The notes below the pieces were generated by a model. That model was given only the letters and a program-made list of their open reading frames with translations, was not told the DNA's origin and made no database searches. Made by a program: the position numbers and the translations under genes. DNA of 43,845 bases from an uncultured Myxococcales bacterium. GTDB taxonomy: Bacteria > Myxococcota_A > Polyangia > Polyangiales > Polyangiaceae. Numbering within the stretch: the first letter of the stretch is position 1; every line of letters starts with the position of its first letter. Positions 1 to 8,067 of the stretch are shown here, piece by piece. The stretch lies in contig CALFNG010000311.1 in NCBI GenBank assembly GCA_937902985.1, positions 1 through 43,845 on the forward strand, read 5' to 3'.

Positions 1-31
1 CCTTACCCCCCCTTACCCCCCCCTTACCCCC
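1..31. repeat. short C-rich tandem repeat at the window edge
   Basis: The first bases hold three copies of a CCTTACCCCC-like unit with slightly different C-run lengths. It looks like simple-sequence expansion. Nothing links it to a gene. Being at the window edge, its full extent is unknown. Confidence 0.6.
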
Positions 32-239
32 ACGCACGCAAACGCTGATGCCGTCAGCCCGTCGGACGGAGTAGGGGGGACGCGGGCGGGAGCCGTAGGC
101 TCCAGGACCGGCCGCTGCGTAGCAGACGGCCGCGAATGCAAATCAAGACGCGGCGGACCCAGCTCGCGCGCCACGTTTGAAGATGCGGCAGGCGGGTCTG
201 CAGCACAAAGCGTCGGAGCAGATTGTGGGAAAGCAGCTT

Positions 240-590
240 GAGCAGAAGTACCCGAACACCTTCCTGTCGTCGCCGCAAAGAGCGCACGATCGCTCCTCGG
301 GGGGGAGGGCCACCGTCTGAACGATCCGCTCGACGTGCGGAGCGACCTGCATGGAGCGAACGCGCTTTCGTTTCTTCTTATTCGCCGTTTCCGGAACGTT
401 GGTATCCGCGGCGGGCTCGGCGCTGCCCTCCTCCACTTGCTCGGGCTCTTCGGGGGCTGGAACGGATAGCTCGGTTGGATGTCGGCCGCGGCGGCCTCCC
501 CGCCGAATGCCAAGTAAAGCTGGTAGAGCTCCTCGCGCGACAGCTTCTCGGTGCTGCACCCGAATCGGAAACGATAGGCACGCAGGATGC
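240..590 (-). mobile_element. IS66-family transposase (TnpC) remnant, frameshifted
   Basis: Two minus-strand reading frames together resemble the N-terminal part of IS66-type TnpC. About 575-455 encodes RFRFGCSTEKLSREELY, like the family's conserved FGxxSEKL stretch. About 430-245 in another frame encodes a basic KKKRKR stretch followed by HVERIVQTVALPPEERSCAL and a CxxC pair, matching the family's zinc-binding region. The frame changes near 460-480, and no DDE catalytic domain follows, so it is a dead fragment. It touches a broken glycerate kinase gene, suggesting that insertion or a rearrangement removed that gene's 3' half. The family call rests on motif resemblance only. Confidence 0.5.
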
Positions 591-591
591 A

Positions 592-1019
592 CGAGGAAAC
601 GGCGTAGTCCGGCGTCGAGTAGCGCGCGAAGCAACTCGCCGACGCCCTTCGTCGAGCGCGCCGCGACCGGCGCCGCCATCCCGACGGGATCGGCAATTCC
701 CACGATCCGAGCGACTTCGATGATCGCGGTCTGTCCATCAGGGCCGTCGAGGACTCCATAAGCGACTTCGATGGGCTGCCCTCCCGCGCCGCTGACCGTA
801 TGCACGTGACGACTTCCGCGCGGGCCGACGCCGCCCCGCACGGCGTCGAGCGTCCCTTCCGCCCCCATCGGCCATCGGGCAAGAGCGCACCTCGGCCAGA
901 GGCCAGACGCGCCGCAGGCCACGCGCCATTGAAGCACAGCACACCGCTGAGGCCGCGAGCGAACCCCGGAACTTGTCCGGCGCGAGCGCGACGACGGGGC
1001 GGCGGGCGGAGAGGTTCAT
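592..1019 (-). pseudogene. glycerate kinase, frameshifted and 3'-truncated
   Basis: The N-terminus reads VVALAPDKFRGSLAASAV and continues to PMADGGG, the classic start of class-II glycerate kinases (APDxFKGSL...PMADGGEGT). These enzymes phosphorylate glycerate with ATP in glyoxylate and serine metabolism. After PMADGG the reading continues one frame over (EGTLDAVRGG, then IIEVARIVGI and GVGELLRALLDAGLRRFLV), so one base, apparently an extra G in the run near 862, breaks the gene. Homology stops near 592, where IS66-like sequence begins. Roughly the first third of a normal protein of about 370-430 residues remains. The frameshift alone could be an assembly error; the truncation makes it a pseudogene in any case. 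Confidence 0.7.
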
Positions 1020-1224
1020 TTCGTCCTGTTCGGGCGGTCATGGGCGTTCTTTCGGCGCCATGGACGCCTCGAATGAGCGGATACCGCTGCGACGCAATCT
1101 TATGTTGCACATAGATGATTGAAACTTTAATGGGCAAGTGGGGTTGAACGTTGGTCCCAGAAGAGCTTTAACAATGGCGCGCGCGGCGGCCGGGGGTGTC
1201 TCGGACGCCGCGACGGAGGATGCC

Positions 1225-2388
1225 ATGCGTCGCACACTCGGCTTGGGAATAACAGTCACCGGCTTCGCGCTCGTCATCAGCTGTGGTGGTGGGTCGTCGA
1301 CGACGGACCCGGCGGGACTCGGGGGACCTGGGGACACGAGCAGCAGCGGCTCCGGCGGTTCCGGGAGCTCCTCGGGGTCGCGCGGCAGCTCGGGATCGAA
1401 CGGCAGCTCGGGATCGAGCGGCGCGACGAGCGGGAGCTCGGGGTCGAACGGCGGCTCGGGCGGCTCGTCGGGATCGAGCGGGAGCTCCGGATCGAGCTCC
1501 GGGGACATCACCGACGCAGGCGCGAGCTCGAGCAGCTCGGGGTCGGGCATCGACCCCTCAGGCGGCAGCCCGTCGGCCCAGTACCTACCCAAGATCATAG
1601 GGACATGCCCGACGATGGCGGGCGCGAATGCATCGACGGTCATGTTCTCCGGCGAGCAAGTGGAGATCTGGGCTGGCAAACCAACGGCCGACCAGCACGG
1701 CTCCGTGGTGCTCTTCTGGCACGGGACCAATGGTCACTCGACCGACGCTACCCTTCAGTTCGGAACGGCGCAGATCCAGGCGGTCACGGCCGCGGGCGGC
1801 GTCGTGGCTTCGTTTGAAAATTCCAAGGGAACGGGCACCGACACGGGCGACGCGGTCTGGTTCACGGACGACTTTCTCACGGCCGACCAGGTCGTCGCGT
1901 GCGCCATCGACCAGCTTCACATCGACACGCGGCGCATCTACGTGTCGGGCGCCAGCGCGGGAGGCCTGCAGACGACGTGGATGTCCTATGCGCGCTCCGG
2001 GTACATCGCCGCCGCGGCGCCGCTCTCCGGCGGGCTCACCTCGGTGGGCGGATTCACGCTCGATCCCACCACCACGCCCCAGGATCCGAGCAATGTACCC
2101 GCGGCCATGGCCACCCACGGCGCGCCAGGTGTAGACGTGGTGCTCCTCGACTTCGCGGTCGAGAGCGCGCTGTGGGAGGCCGATGTCGCGAAGAAGCACG
2201 GGTTTTCGATGGACTGCGACACGGGCCTGGGGCACGTCAGCGGCCCGCCCGCGATCTGCCCGGCGATCTGGCAATTCTTCGAAGACCACCCCTTCAAGGT
2301 GTCGACGCAGCCCTACCCTCCGATACCCGCCGTGTTCCCTCGCTACTGCCAGATCGGGCCGCGCGCGGCGGACGGCGGGGCGCCGTAG
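1225..2388 (+). CDS. secreted PHB-depolymerase-like esterase lipoprotein
   Basis: The start is the ATG at 1225, preceded by GGAGGA; an upstream in-frame GTG at 1138 lacks both a ribosome site and a signal peptide. The protein begins with RR, a hydrophobic stretch and a lipobox ending VISC, so it should be a lipoprotein. About 85 residues of Ser/Gly repeats form a flexible linker. The catalytic part has the alpha/beta-hydrolase features of LpqC/PHB-depolymerase-type esterases: a FWHGTNG oxyanion loop, the nucleophile elbow GASAGG (GxSxG), and a late GLGHVSG that probably supplies the catalytic His. It probably cleaves extracellular polyesters or feruloyl-type esters; the substrate is unknown. 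The linker is encoded by near-identical DNA repeats that could expand or contract. Confidence 0.75.
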   Translation: MRRTLGLGITVTGFALVISCGGGSSTTDPAGLGGPGDTSSSGSGGSGSSSGSRGSSGSNGSSGSSGATSGSSGSNGGSGGSSGSSGSSGSSSGDITDAGASSSSSGSGIDPSGGSPSAQYLPKIIGTCPTMAGANASTVMFSGEQVEIWAGKPTADQHGSVVLFWHGTNGHSTDATLQFGTAQIQAVTAAGGVVASFENSKGTGTDTGDAVWFTDDFLTADQVVACAIDQLHIDTRRIYVSGASAGGLQTTWMSYARSGYIAAAAPLSGGLTSVGGFTLDPTTTPQDPSNVPAAMATHGAPGVDVVLLDFAVESALWEADVAKKHGFSMDCDTGLGHVSGPPAICPAIWQFFEDHPFKVSTQPYPPIPAVFPRYCQIGPRAADGGAP

Positions 2389-2671
2389 CCCCGCGCGCCC
2401 CGCGCTGGGCCCCCCCCCGCGAGCCGATCGGAGCGCCTTGATTCCCCGACCCTCAACATTCTTGATCCGACGCCGTTAGATTTCGTGGCGACGCTCATCG
2501 GGAATGCCACGCTTTCAGGCTAGAGTAGGCGCCGCTGGCCGCCGACGCAGACGAGGTGCGTGAACCTCTGCATCCGGAAGGTCTCGGCGGCGTCGCTCGC
2601 GGTCGCGGAACGCGTCGTACCTCTCGCTGCGGAAGTCGCTCCCTGTCGTAGCTCGCATTGCTCGCGCCAGG

Positions 2672-3544
2672 TCACCTGCAGGCGACGAAGTTCGCGAAGT
2701 CGACGAACGTGTCGACCGGCGTGGACCAGCCGGCGTCGTGCCCTCCGAAGAAGGTCGAGAAGAAGAGCGTGTCGGCGCCGTCGGCGGGACCGTCGTCCAG
2801 GCGATAGATCAGGTCCTTCGCCTCGAACGTGGGCGGGAGCGTCGGATCGGTGTCGAACCAGACGCGCGACTCGCCGTTCGCGGCCCCGCCCGAATTGAGG
2901 ACGATCTCCTGGGCAACGCGATGCCATTCGCCGGTCGAAAACTTCCATGTCCCGAGACCGAGTTCCGTTCCGTACGCCTGCGCCGGCAGGATGTACGCGT
3001 ACTCTTCGCCGTCGCCGTGCGGACGCCACATGATTCGCATCGACCAGCCGTCGTACCCGGTGACCGCCGCGCCTCCGCTGGGGCAGCCTCCACCGCACAC
3101 CCCGGGCAGCTTGCCGCCCTTGACCCATCGAAAGTTCGGAGCAAACCTCAGCCAGTACGAGAGGTAGATCGACTGTGCGGCCTCGCTTCTCGCCAGGTGC
3201 GCCTTGAACTCGACGCCGCCAAGAGGGTGGCCTTCACGGGCGTAGGAGCTGCTTGAAGACCCGGCCGGATAGGCGACGCGCAGAACGCCCTCGAATCGCG
3301 CATCCTCGACGAGACTGGCGTTGCTCTCGCCGTAGAGAAACGTCGCGGCGGGGTCCCACCGCTGGAGCCAGCCGGCATGACTCACGTCGCCTCTCCACAC
3401 CACGCGCCGCCCCGAAGGGCACTCCGACCCACTCTGCGAGGGCCGCGATTGCAGGGTCGAGCGCCTCTCGCTCCGCGGTCCGACGCCGCAGCGGGCCTCG
3501 AGCGCCAGAATGACCAGAACGAGCGGTGCGAGACGGCGGTTCAA
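2672..3544 (-). CDS. secreted polysaccharide lyase (family 14-like)
   Basis: The C-terminal 230 residues resemble family-14 alginate/glucuronan lyase-like beta-jelly-roll proteins: LSYWLRFAPNFRWVKGGKLP, the Cys-containing GVCGGGCPSGG, MRIMWRPHGDGEEYAYI and a terminal FFSTFFGGHDAGWSTP. Such proteins cleave uronic-acid polysaccharides by beta-elimination. A TTG codon at 3544 gives a hydrophobic leader (LAPLVLVILALEARC). The only in-frame ATG, at 3727, would overlap the neighbouring plus-strand fragment and add an uncharacteristic N-terminus, so TTG is preferred. Secretion and possible lipidation at the Cys are inferred. It converges with the esterase gene; the 283 bases between them (2389-2671) show no convincing gene. 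Confidence 0.7.
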   Translation of the reverse strand: MNRRLAPLVLVILALEARCGVGPRSERRSTLQSRPSQSGSECPSGRRVVWRGDVSHAGWLQRWDPAATFLYGESNASLVEDARFEGVLRVAYPAGSSSSSYAREGHPLGGVEFKAHLARSEAAQSIYLSYWLRFAPNFRWVKGGKLPGVCGGGCPSGGAAVTGYDGWSMRIMWRPHGDGEEYAYILPAQAYGTELGLGTWKFSTGEWHRVAQEIVLNSGGAANGESRVWFDTDPTLPPTFEAKDLIYRLDDGPADGADTLFFSTFFGGHDAGWSTPVDTFVDFANFVACR

Positions 3545-3716
3545 CGGTCGATGCCCATCTTCCAGCTCGCCAGCGCGCGTAAACGTGCCCAGCGCGCCCT
3601 TCCCGATGCAGCCTCGGTACCTGCCGCCGCCGGGCGCGCCGGCGAAATTGGGCACCGAGGCGAGCCGTCGTTCCCCTCGAGCGCTACAACAAGATGCGGC
3701 CACGAGCGAGGGATCC

Positions 3717-4237
3717 ATCGCGGACACCTCGTCGACGTCGAGGGGAGCCGGATGATCCTGCGCGACGGCGGGGACCGGCGCGAGGTGCCCGTGGCCGACG
3801 GCTCATGGTTCATCAACTGCACCAGCCACCTACGGCCCGGTCCACACGAGCCGGTGCTCCAAGACAGCAGCCTCGTGTGCGCCCCCCAGTACGCCATGGG
3901 CTTCACCGGCACGACGGCCTACTACGTCACGCACCTCTGGTATCGTAACGAGCTGGCGCCCATCGCGCCCGACCTCTTTCGCGTCCGCGTCGACGTCGAA
4001 CCGAAGCTGAGATTCGCCCCGCAGCTGGGCCTCATGGTGATGGCGAACATGGCCATGGCCGGCGTGCGCCTGCCGATCTCGATCGCGTCGAGGTTCCAAG
4101 GAGACTTCAACAAGTGGTACCCGCTGCACCGGCAGCTTCGGATGATGGCTCGGGTCACGACGAGCCGCGGCGAGACGCTCCGGAAGGCGGAGCGCCTCCT
4201 GAAGACCCGTTTCTCGGACGCGCCCGACGCCTCCTGA
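3717..4237 (+). pseudogene. C-terminal fragment of a flavin-dependent oxidoreductase-like protein
   Basis: From about residue GIHRGHLVDVEGSR onward the translation is protein-like: VADGSWFINCTSHLRP, then AMGFTGTTAYYVTHLWY. The D-G-x-W-x-x-N-C-T segment resembles the conserved region before the last FAD contacts in flavoprotein monooxygenases and NAD(P)-binding oxidoreductases. No FAD-binding GxGxxG segment precedes it. The upstream sequence instead belongs to the divergent lyase gene, so the 5' portion is missing. An ATG at 3752 could start a 161-residue product, but function is unlikely. The family assignment is tentative. Confidence 0.4.
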
Positions 4238-4274
4238 GGTCGAAGTCGCTCCGGCTTCGTGCGCCCTCGGCTAC

Positions 4275-4300
4275 CAACGTGGTCGGCATTCCAGCGCGAC
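4275..4300. repeat. dispersed 26-bp repeat, copy 1
   Basis: The 26 bases starting CAACGTGGTCGGCAT and ending CCAGCGCGAC recur at 29971-29996 with one difference in 26 (A/G). This copy lies about 40 bases after the truncated flavoprotein fragment and upstream of the ECF sigma triad. Weaker similarity continues for about 15 bases to the right with a small gap. Its role is unknown. Confidence 0.75.
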
Positions 4301-4442
4301 GGGAGAGGTGCACGTATCCCCAATGAAGGACGAGGCGATTGCGCGGGTGAGGAGCCCGCGTGATCAAAAACGGCGATGAGCGGCCATAGAACGACGCTGA
4401 CTCAATATGGCGTGCCGATCCGCTTAGTTTAGGAACCCTGCG

Positions 4443-5411
4443 ATGAAACTCCACAGCTTTTTCGCCTTAACAGCCGTATCGTTCGCCTCTCTGCCGCTTC
4501 GGCCGGCGTTTGCGCTGGCGCAAGGCGAGGCACCGGCTTCCTTGGAGTACGTCGCGCCAACGCCCGATTGCGTGTCGAACGACGCCTTCCAGGCGCTCGT
4601 CAAAGCGGAGATCGCGCGCTTCCCGAGCTCGGATCGCGATCGGCGGCTGTCGGTGCGGATCGTTCAGCAAGACGGTCTCTACGCGGGCACGCTGACCACC
4701 GGGACCGGCGCCGTCCGCACGATCACGGCAGCCCGATGCGACGACGTCACCACGGCCCTCGCGGTCATCATCGCCGTCGCCGAGCCGCCTAACGCAGCGC
4801 CCACCGATCCGCCCTCTCCCCCTGCGGACGGGCATGCGCAAGTCGATTTGTCGCAACCGAACGAACCGGACCGCGAGCGCCAGGGCAGCGCGTCGAGATT
4901 GGAGTGGCGGGTAGGTGCGCGAGGTTTTACGTTGACGCATCCTTCGTGGGGCGCAAACCCTTCCTGGGGCGCAAACGTCGGTACGCTGGGCGTCGTCAGC
5001 CTCGAGCTCCCGTGGGGTTTCCGCAAGATGATGTTCGAGGTCGGCGGGGGCATGTCGACCGACATCGGAGGTTCGCCGTGGGCCACCACGTACCTCATCC
5101 TCGACACGCAGGCCTGCCTTCTGGATCTGCCGATCGGAAGCACGGGGCTCAGCGTGCTCGGATGCCTGCGCCTCGACGGCGCGGAGTTCCGTTCGTCGCG
5201 AGTAGGCGGCCCTGCGGTCTTCGCGGGTGTGGCCCCCACCAACAACGGTGGCGCGTTCTGGACCGGCGCGAGCGCGCGCCTGCGCTGGCAATCGCCGGTG
5301 CGCGTGTTCGTCGAAGGGAACGTCGACGGGATGTATGGGACGGTGAGCGCCGGGGAGGACAATAAGCCGGCCTGGGTCGCGGTAGGCTTGGGAGTCGGGC
5401 TACGAATCTGA
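4443..5411 (+). CDS. secreted/outer-membrane protein of ECF sigma triad
   Basis: A 322-residue protein with a clear signal peptide (MKLHSFFALTAVSFASLPL...ALAQG). An N-terminal domain with two Cys (PTPDC, TAARCDD) precedes a Pro-rich linker around residues 118-145. The C-terminal 170 residues alternate hydrophobic and polar positions and end GLGVGLRI, as in small beta-barrel or autotransporter-like envelope proteins. A direct duplication (PSWGANPSWGAN) is visible. The stop overlaps the start of the sigma gene by one base, so the two are translationally coupled. The promoter should lie in 4300-4442, where the sequence becomes AT-richer. I do not recognise a named family; the envelope role is inferred. 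Confidence 0.75.
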   Translation: MKLHSFFALTAVSFASLPLRPAFALAQGEAPASLEYVAPTPDCVSNDAFQALVKAEIARFPSSDRDRRLSVRIVQQDGLYAGTLTTGTGAVRTITAARCDDVTTALAVIIAVAEPPNAAPTDPPSPPADGHAQVDLSQPNEPDRERQGSASRLEWRVGARGFTLTHPSWGANPSWGANVGTLGVVSLELPWGFRKMMFEVGGGMSTDIGGSPWATTYLILDTQACLLDLPIGSTGLSVLGCLRLDGAEFRSSRVGGPAVFAGVAPTNNGGAFWTGASARLRWQSPVRVFVEGNVDGMYGTVSAGEDNKPAWVAVGLGVGLRI

Positions 5412-6004
5412 TGAGCGGAGTGGCGATCGAAACGCACTCGGAATCGACGCTCGGCGCCGCTGGGCAGACCGAAGACCAGCGCTCCGATGCCGACGAGCGT
5501 TTGCGGGCGTGCGTCAGCGCGCACATGGGCGCCGTCTGGCGCGTGCTGCGGCGCAACGGCGTACCCGCTGCCGACGCCGACGACGCTGTGCAGAAGGTAT
5601 TTCTGGTGCTGTCGCGCAAAGCCCGCGGCGTGGAGCCGGGCCGCGAGCTTCCATTTCTGCTTCGCACAGCGGTGTTCGTGGCCTCCGAAGCGCGGCGAAC
5701 GCAGCGCAGGCGGCGCGAATCGAAGGAGTCCTCGTTCGATGAACGCTCGTCGGACCGGCCCAACCCGGAGCACGAGCTCCTCGAGCGGGAAAGGCTGTCC
5801 CAACTGGATGCCATTTTGAAGGAGATGGACGAGCCCCTTCGGGTGCCGTTCGTCCTCTACGAGATCGAAGAGGTGACCATGGCGGTGATTGCGGAGATTC
5901 TCGAGGTGCCGCTCGGCACCGTCGCTTCGCGTCTGCGGCGCGCGCGGGCCCGGTTCGAGGAGCTGGCCGGAGTCTTTCGCGGCGCGGGCGGAGGTCAGCG
6001 ATGA
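5411..6004 (+). CDS. ECF-type RNA polymerase sigma factor
   Basis: At 197 residues it fits the ECF sigma size. Region 2 spans roughly residues 35-95 (VWRVLRRNGVPAADADDAVQKVFLVL, then FLLRTAVFVASEARR), and region 4 spans about 135-190 (LPL-type helix-turn-helix with VAEILEVPLGTVASRLRRARARFEEL, here beginning IAEIL). It would direct RNA polymerase to a small regulon, probably including its own operon. It starts at the last base of the preceding stop and its own stop overlaps the next ATG (ATGA). The downstream gene occupies the usual anti-sigma position, so control by that membrane protein is inferred. Confidence 0.9.
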   Translation: MSGVAIETHSESTLGAAGQTEDQRSDADERLRACVSAHMGAVWRVLRRNGVPAADADDAVQKVFLVLSRKARGVEPGRELPFLLRTAVFVASEARRTQRRRRESKESSFDERSSDRPNPEHELLERERLSQLDAILKEMDEPLRVPFVLYEIEEVTMAVIAEILEVPLGTVASRLRRARARFEELAGVFRGAGGGQR

Positions 6005-6894
6005 GCGAACCGAAACGGCTGCTCGACTCCGGGTCCGAACACTTGCGCGCACTGGTCGAAGCGGGCAAGGGCGATCAGCCCGACCGGCAGTTGCAAGAGA
6101 AGGTCCTCGGCGCGCTCGGCCTCGGCGCCGCCGGTGGCGCGGGGCTGATTGCGGGCGCGCCCGATGCTCTTGCGCGATCGGGCATCGCCAGGTTTTTCGG
6201 CGGTTTGAGGCACGCAGCGCTTTCCAAGACGGGCATCGGCGTCATTGCGGCCGCGACCGCGTCGAGCGCGGGTTATCTCGCGGTTAGCGTTCACGAGCGC
6301 GCGCGAGAGGTGGCGACGAGGAGCGCGACGAGTGTGGCGCCGGCGGCCGCGCCGGTCCCGTTGCGACCGCTCGCGCCGGAGCCGAGCGCTGCGAGCTCAC
6401 CCGTGACGCCGAGCACGACCAGCATGCCCGTGACGCCCGGCACCGCGAGTGCGGACAGTCTTCCCAGCGCAGCGCCCGCCGCGGCGGTTGCCCCGCGATT
6501 CGGTTCGAGAGAAGCGAGCATGCTCGCCGGCGGTTCGAGAGAAGGGAGCGTCCTCGCCGGCGCCGTCGCGACGGCGCATGCGCGTAGGAGCGACGACGCA
6601 TCGCCTGCGCCGGAGGCGCATGCCGCCACGGTCGCTCCCGCCATCGCAGTCCAGCTCGAATCGATCCGTCATGCGCGCGCCCTCGTCGCGGCGGGCGACG
6701 CGCGCGCTGCTCTCGTCGAGCTCGATGCTTACGAGACGCGCTACCCCCACGGGATCTTCGAGGAGGAGGCGATGGCGCTTCGCGTGCGCGCGCTGCGAAT
6801 GGCGGGAGACGCGGCAGGCGCCGAGCGCGAGCGGACGAACCTCCAATCACGGTTTCCGAGGAGCGTGCACCTCGCCGCGCTGGCAACTGACTAA
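6001..6894 (+). CDS. single-pass membrane protein with C-terminal TPR-like region, putative anti-sigma partner
   Basis: Begins inside the sigma gene's stop codon (ATGA overlap). The 297 residues comprise a short charged cytosolic N-terminus, a hydrophobic segment near residues 75-100 (GIGVIAAATASSAGYLAVSV), a long Ala/Pro/Ser-rich linker with two near-identical FGSREASMLAGGSREGSVLAG-type units, and a C-terminal alpha-helical domain (ARALVAAGDARAALVELDAY...FPRSVHLAALA) resembling tetratricopeptide or YbgF-like repeats. A membrane-bound partner coupled to an ECF sigma is typically its anti-sigma or a signalling adaptor. No canonical zinc-binding HxxxCxxC motif is seen, so the anti-sigma role rests on position only. 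Confidence 0.65.
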   Translation: MSEPKRLLDSGSEHLRALVEAGKGDQPDRQLQEKVLGALGLGAAGGAGLIAGAPDALARSGIARFFGGLRHAALSKTGIGVIAAATASSAGYLAVSVHERAREVATRSATSVAPAAAPVPLRPLAPEPSAASSPVTPSTTSMPVTPGTASADSLPSAAPAAAVAPRFGSREASMLAGGSREGSVLAGAVATAHARRSDDASPAPEAHAATVAPAIAVQLESIRHARALVAAGDARAALVELDAYETRYPHGIFEEEAMALRVRALRMAGDAAGAERERTNLQSRFPRSVHLAALATD

Positions 6895-6904
6895 AAGCTG
6901 CATA

Positions 6905-7010
6905 TCAGCGCCGCGCGAGGTAGGCCTCGACTCGCTTCACGAAGAACGAGATCTCGGGGCGCGCCGGCGGCCCGTCATCGAGCTCTCGCGGGACATCCGT
7001 GGTCCGGGCG
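6905..7010 (-). pseudogene. possible C-terminal relic of an unidentified gene
   Basis: The minus strand reads ELDDGPPARPEISFFVKRVEAYLARR followed by TGA, which looks like a natural protein C-terminus, but no convincing upstream part exists before the lipoprotein gene that starts at 7098 on the other strand. It may be an isolated relic or chance. Low certainty. Confidence 0.2.
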
Positions 7011-7097
7011 GCACCGGTACCGGGACACCCGGGCGCGCGAACCGCGCGATCGTCGCGGGTTTTCGCGTGGCATGGACGCTGCTGTTACGCGTCGCGC

Positions 7098-7769
7098 ATG
7101 ACACCTCGCTGGCTCGTCGCGACCTCGCTTCTCTTGCCGTTCGCGACCTCCGCGTGCGCGCCGAATGTGTTGGTCGCCGCGCCCGTCATGCCCGAGCGCG
7201 CGATGCCCGCCATCGCGATCCCGGACGTGGCCGCCGACTCGGGGCTCGCGCGCGTGATCATCACCACCGACTTGCCGGCCAGCGTGTTCACGGTGAGCAC
7301 CGTCCTCACGCGTCGCGGCCCCCGGACCGCGCGCACGCTCGTGTGCAGCGAGACGCCTTGCGTGCTGACCTTGCCCTATGGCGATCACGAACTCGAGCTC
7401 ACAGCGCTCGATGTCCTCGAGCGCAACAGCACGGTGATCGCCCACGTGAACGCGAGCACGGTGGTATTGAACCACACGCTCGGGCGGGTCCACGCGCCGG
7501 GTGGGCAGGCCGCGGGCATCACGCTCGTGGTCCTGGGCGTGCTGGGCCTCGCCGTGGGACTCGGCGCCGCCGCGAGCGAGAGCAAGAGCAGCGGGACGTC
7601 CACCGACGGCACGACCGCCGCGGCCGTGGGGCTCGTCGGCTTCGGAGTCATCGCGCTCGGAGCCGCACTCGCGGCCGCGAACCCCACCGTCGAGCAGCCC
7701 GGCACGACGCGCGAGTGGTCGCCGGCTCCGGCCCGTGTGGCCGGAGGTTCGTTCGGGCTCAGGTTCTGA
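7098..7769 (+). CDS. lipoprotein with two C-terminal hydrophobic segments, unknown function
   Basis: The start is the ATG at 7098 because it directly yields a lipoprotein signal (MTPRWLVATSLLLPFATSAC). The first 130 mature residues form a beta-rich domain (VIITTDLPASVFTVSTVLTR, CSETPCVLTLPYGDHELEL) similar in feel to PEGA-type surface domains. Two Gly/Ala-rich hydrophobic segments follow (ITLVVLGVLGLAVGLGAAA and VGLVGFGVIALGAALAAA), separated by a Ser/Thr linker, and the C-terminus ends GSFGLRF. It is probably envelope-associated. Unknown family. Confidence 0.65.
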   Translation: MTPRWLVATSLLLPFATSACAPNVLVAAPVMPERAMPAIAIPDVAADSGLARVIITTDLPASVFTVSTVLTRRGPRTARTLVCSETPCVLTLPYGDHELELTALDVLERNSTVIAHVNASTVVLNHTLGRVHAPGGQAAGITLVVLGVLGLAVGLGAAASESKSSGTSTDGTTAAAVGLVGFGVIALGAALAAANPTVEQPGTTREWSPAPARVAGGSFGLRF

Positions 7770-8039
7770 AGGGGGCACCGCTGCACCGACCTGGCCGACG
7801 GCATCCTCAGCGTCATGAACCTAGCGAAACCTTACTTGCTTCGAAGCTCAAACCTCGTCCGCGCCGACATGCCCGCGGCGCTCATGCAAGTGATGCGCCT
7901 CGTGAGCGAAGCGCAGCTCAAAGTGAGACGGATCTTCACCTCCCCCCACGACCTGAGCGAGTGGCTCCGGGAGGTCACCACCGCGGAGGAGCAGGCGAGG
8001 CTCACGCTCTTTCTCGCGCGCGGGGACCGCGCCGCCTAA
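7770..8039 (+). CDS. small hypothetical protein, probably a 5'-truncated fragment
   Basis: An open frame directly follows the preceding stop and reads ADGILSVMNLAKPYLLRSS, then VMRLVSEAQLKVRRIFTSPHDLSEWL and ends LFLARGDRAA. The only internal ATG start, at 7815, has no ribosome site. The C-terminal part resembles the end of STAS/SpoIIAA-like small proteins (basic residues followed by hDSxxxAxxWL), suggesting a truncated relic whose first half is missing. It could still be a 74-residue expressed protein. Confidence 0.35.
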   Translation, partial: RGHRCTDLADGILSVMNLAKPYLLRSSNLVRADMPAALMQVMRLVSEAQLKVRRIFTSPHDLSEWLREVTTAEEQARLTLFLARGDRAA

Positions 8040-8067
8040 ATCGGCACGCACGAACGTGAGCGCTGAG

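Noticed and set aside
6449-8059. Long plus-strand frame across the triad's third gene, the 7098 lipoprotein and the small protein
   Set aside because: It spans three better-supported genes in other frames and consists of Arg-rich low-information sequence.
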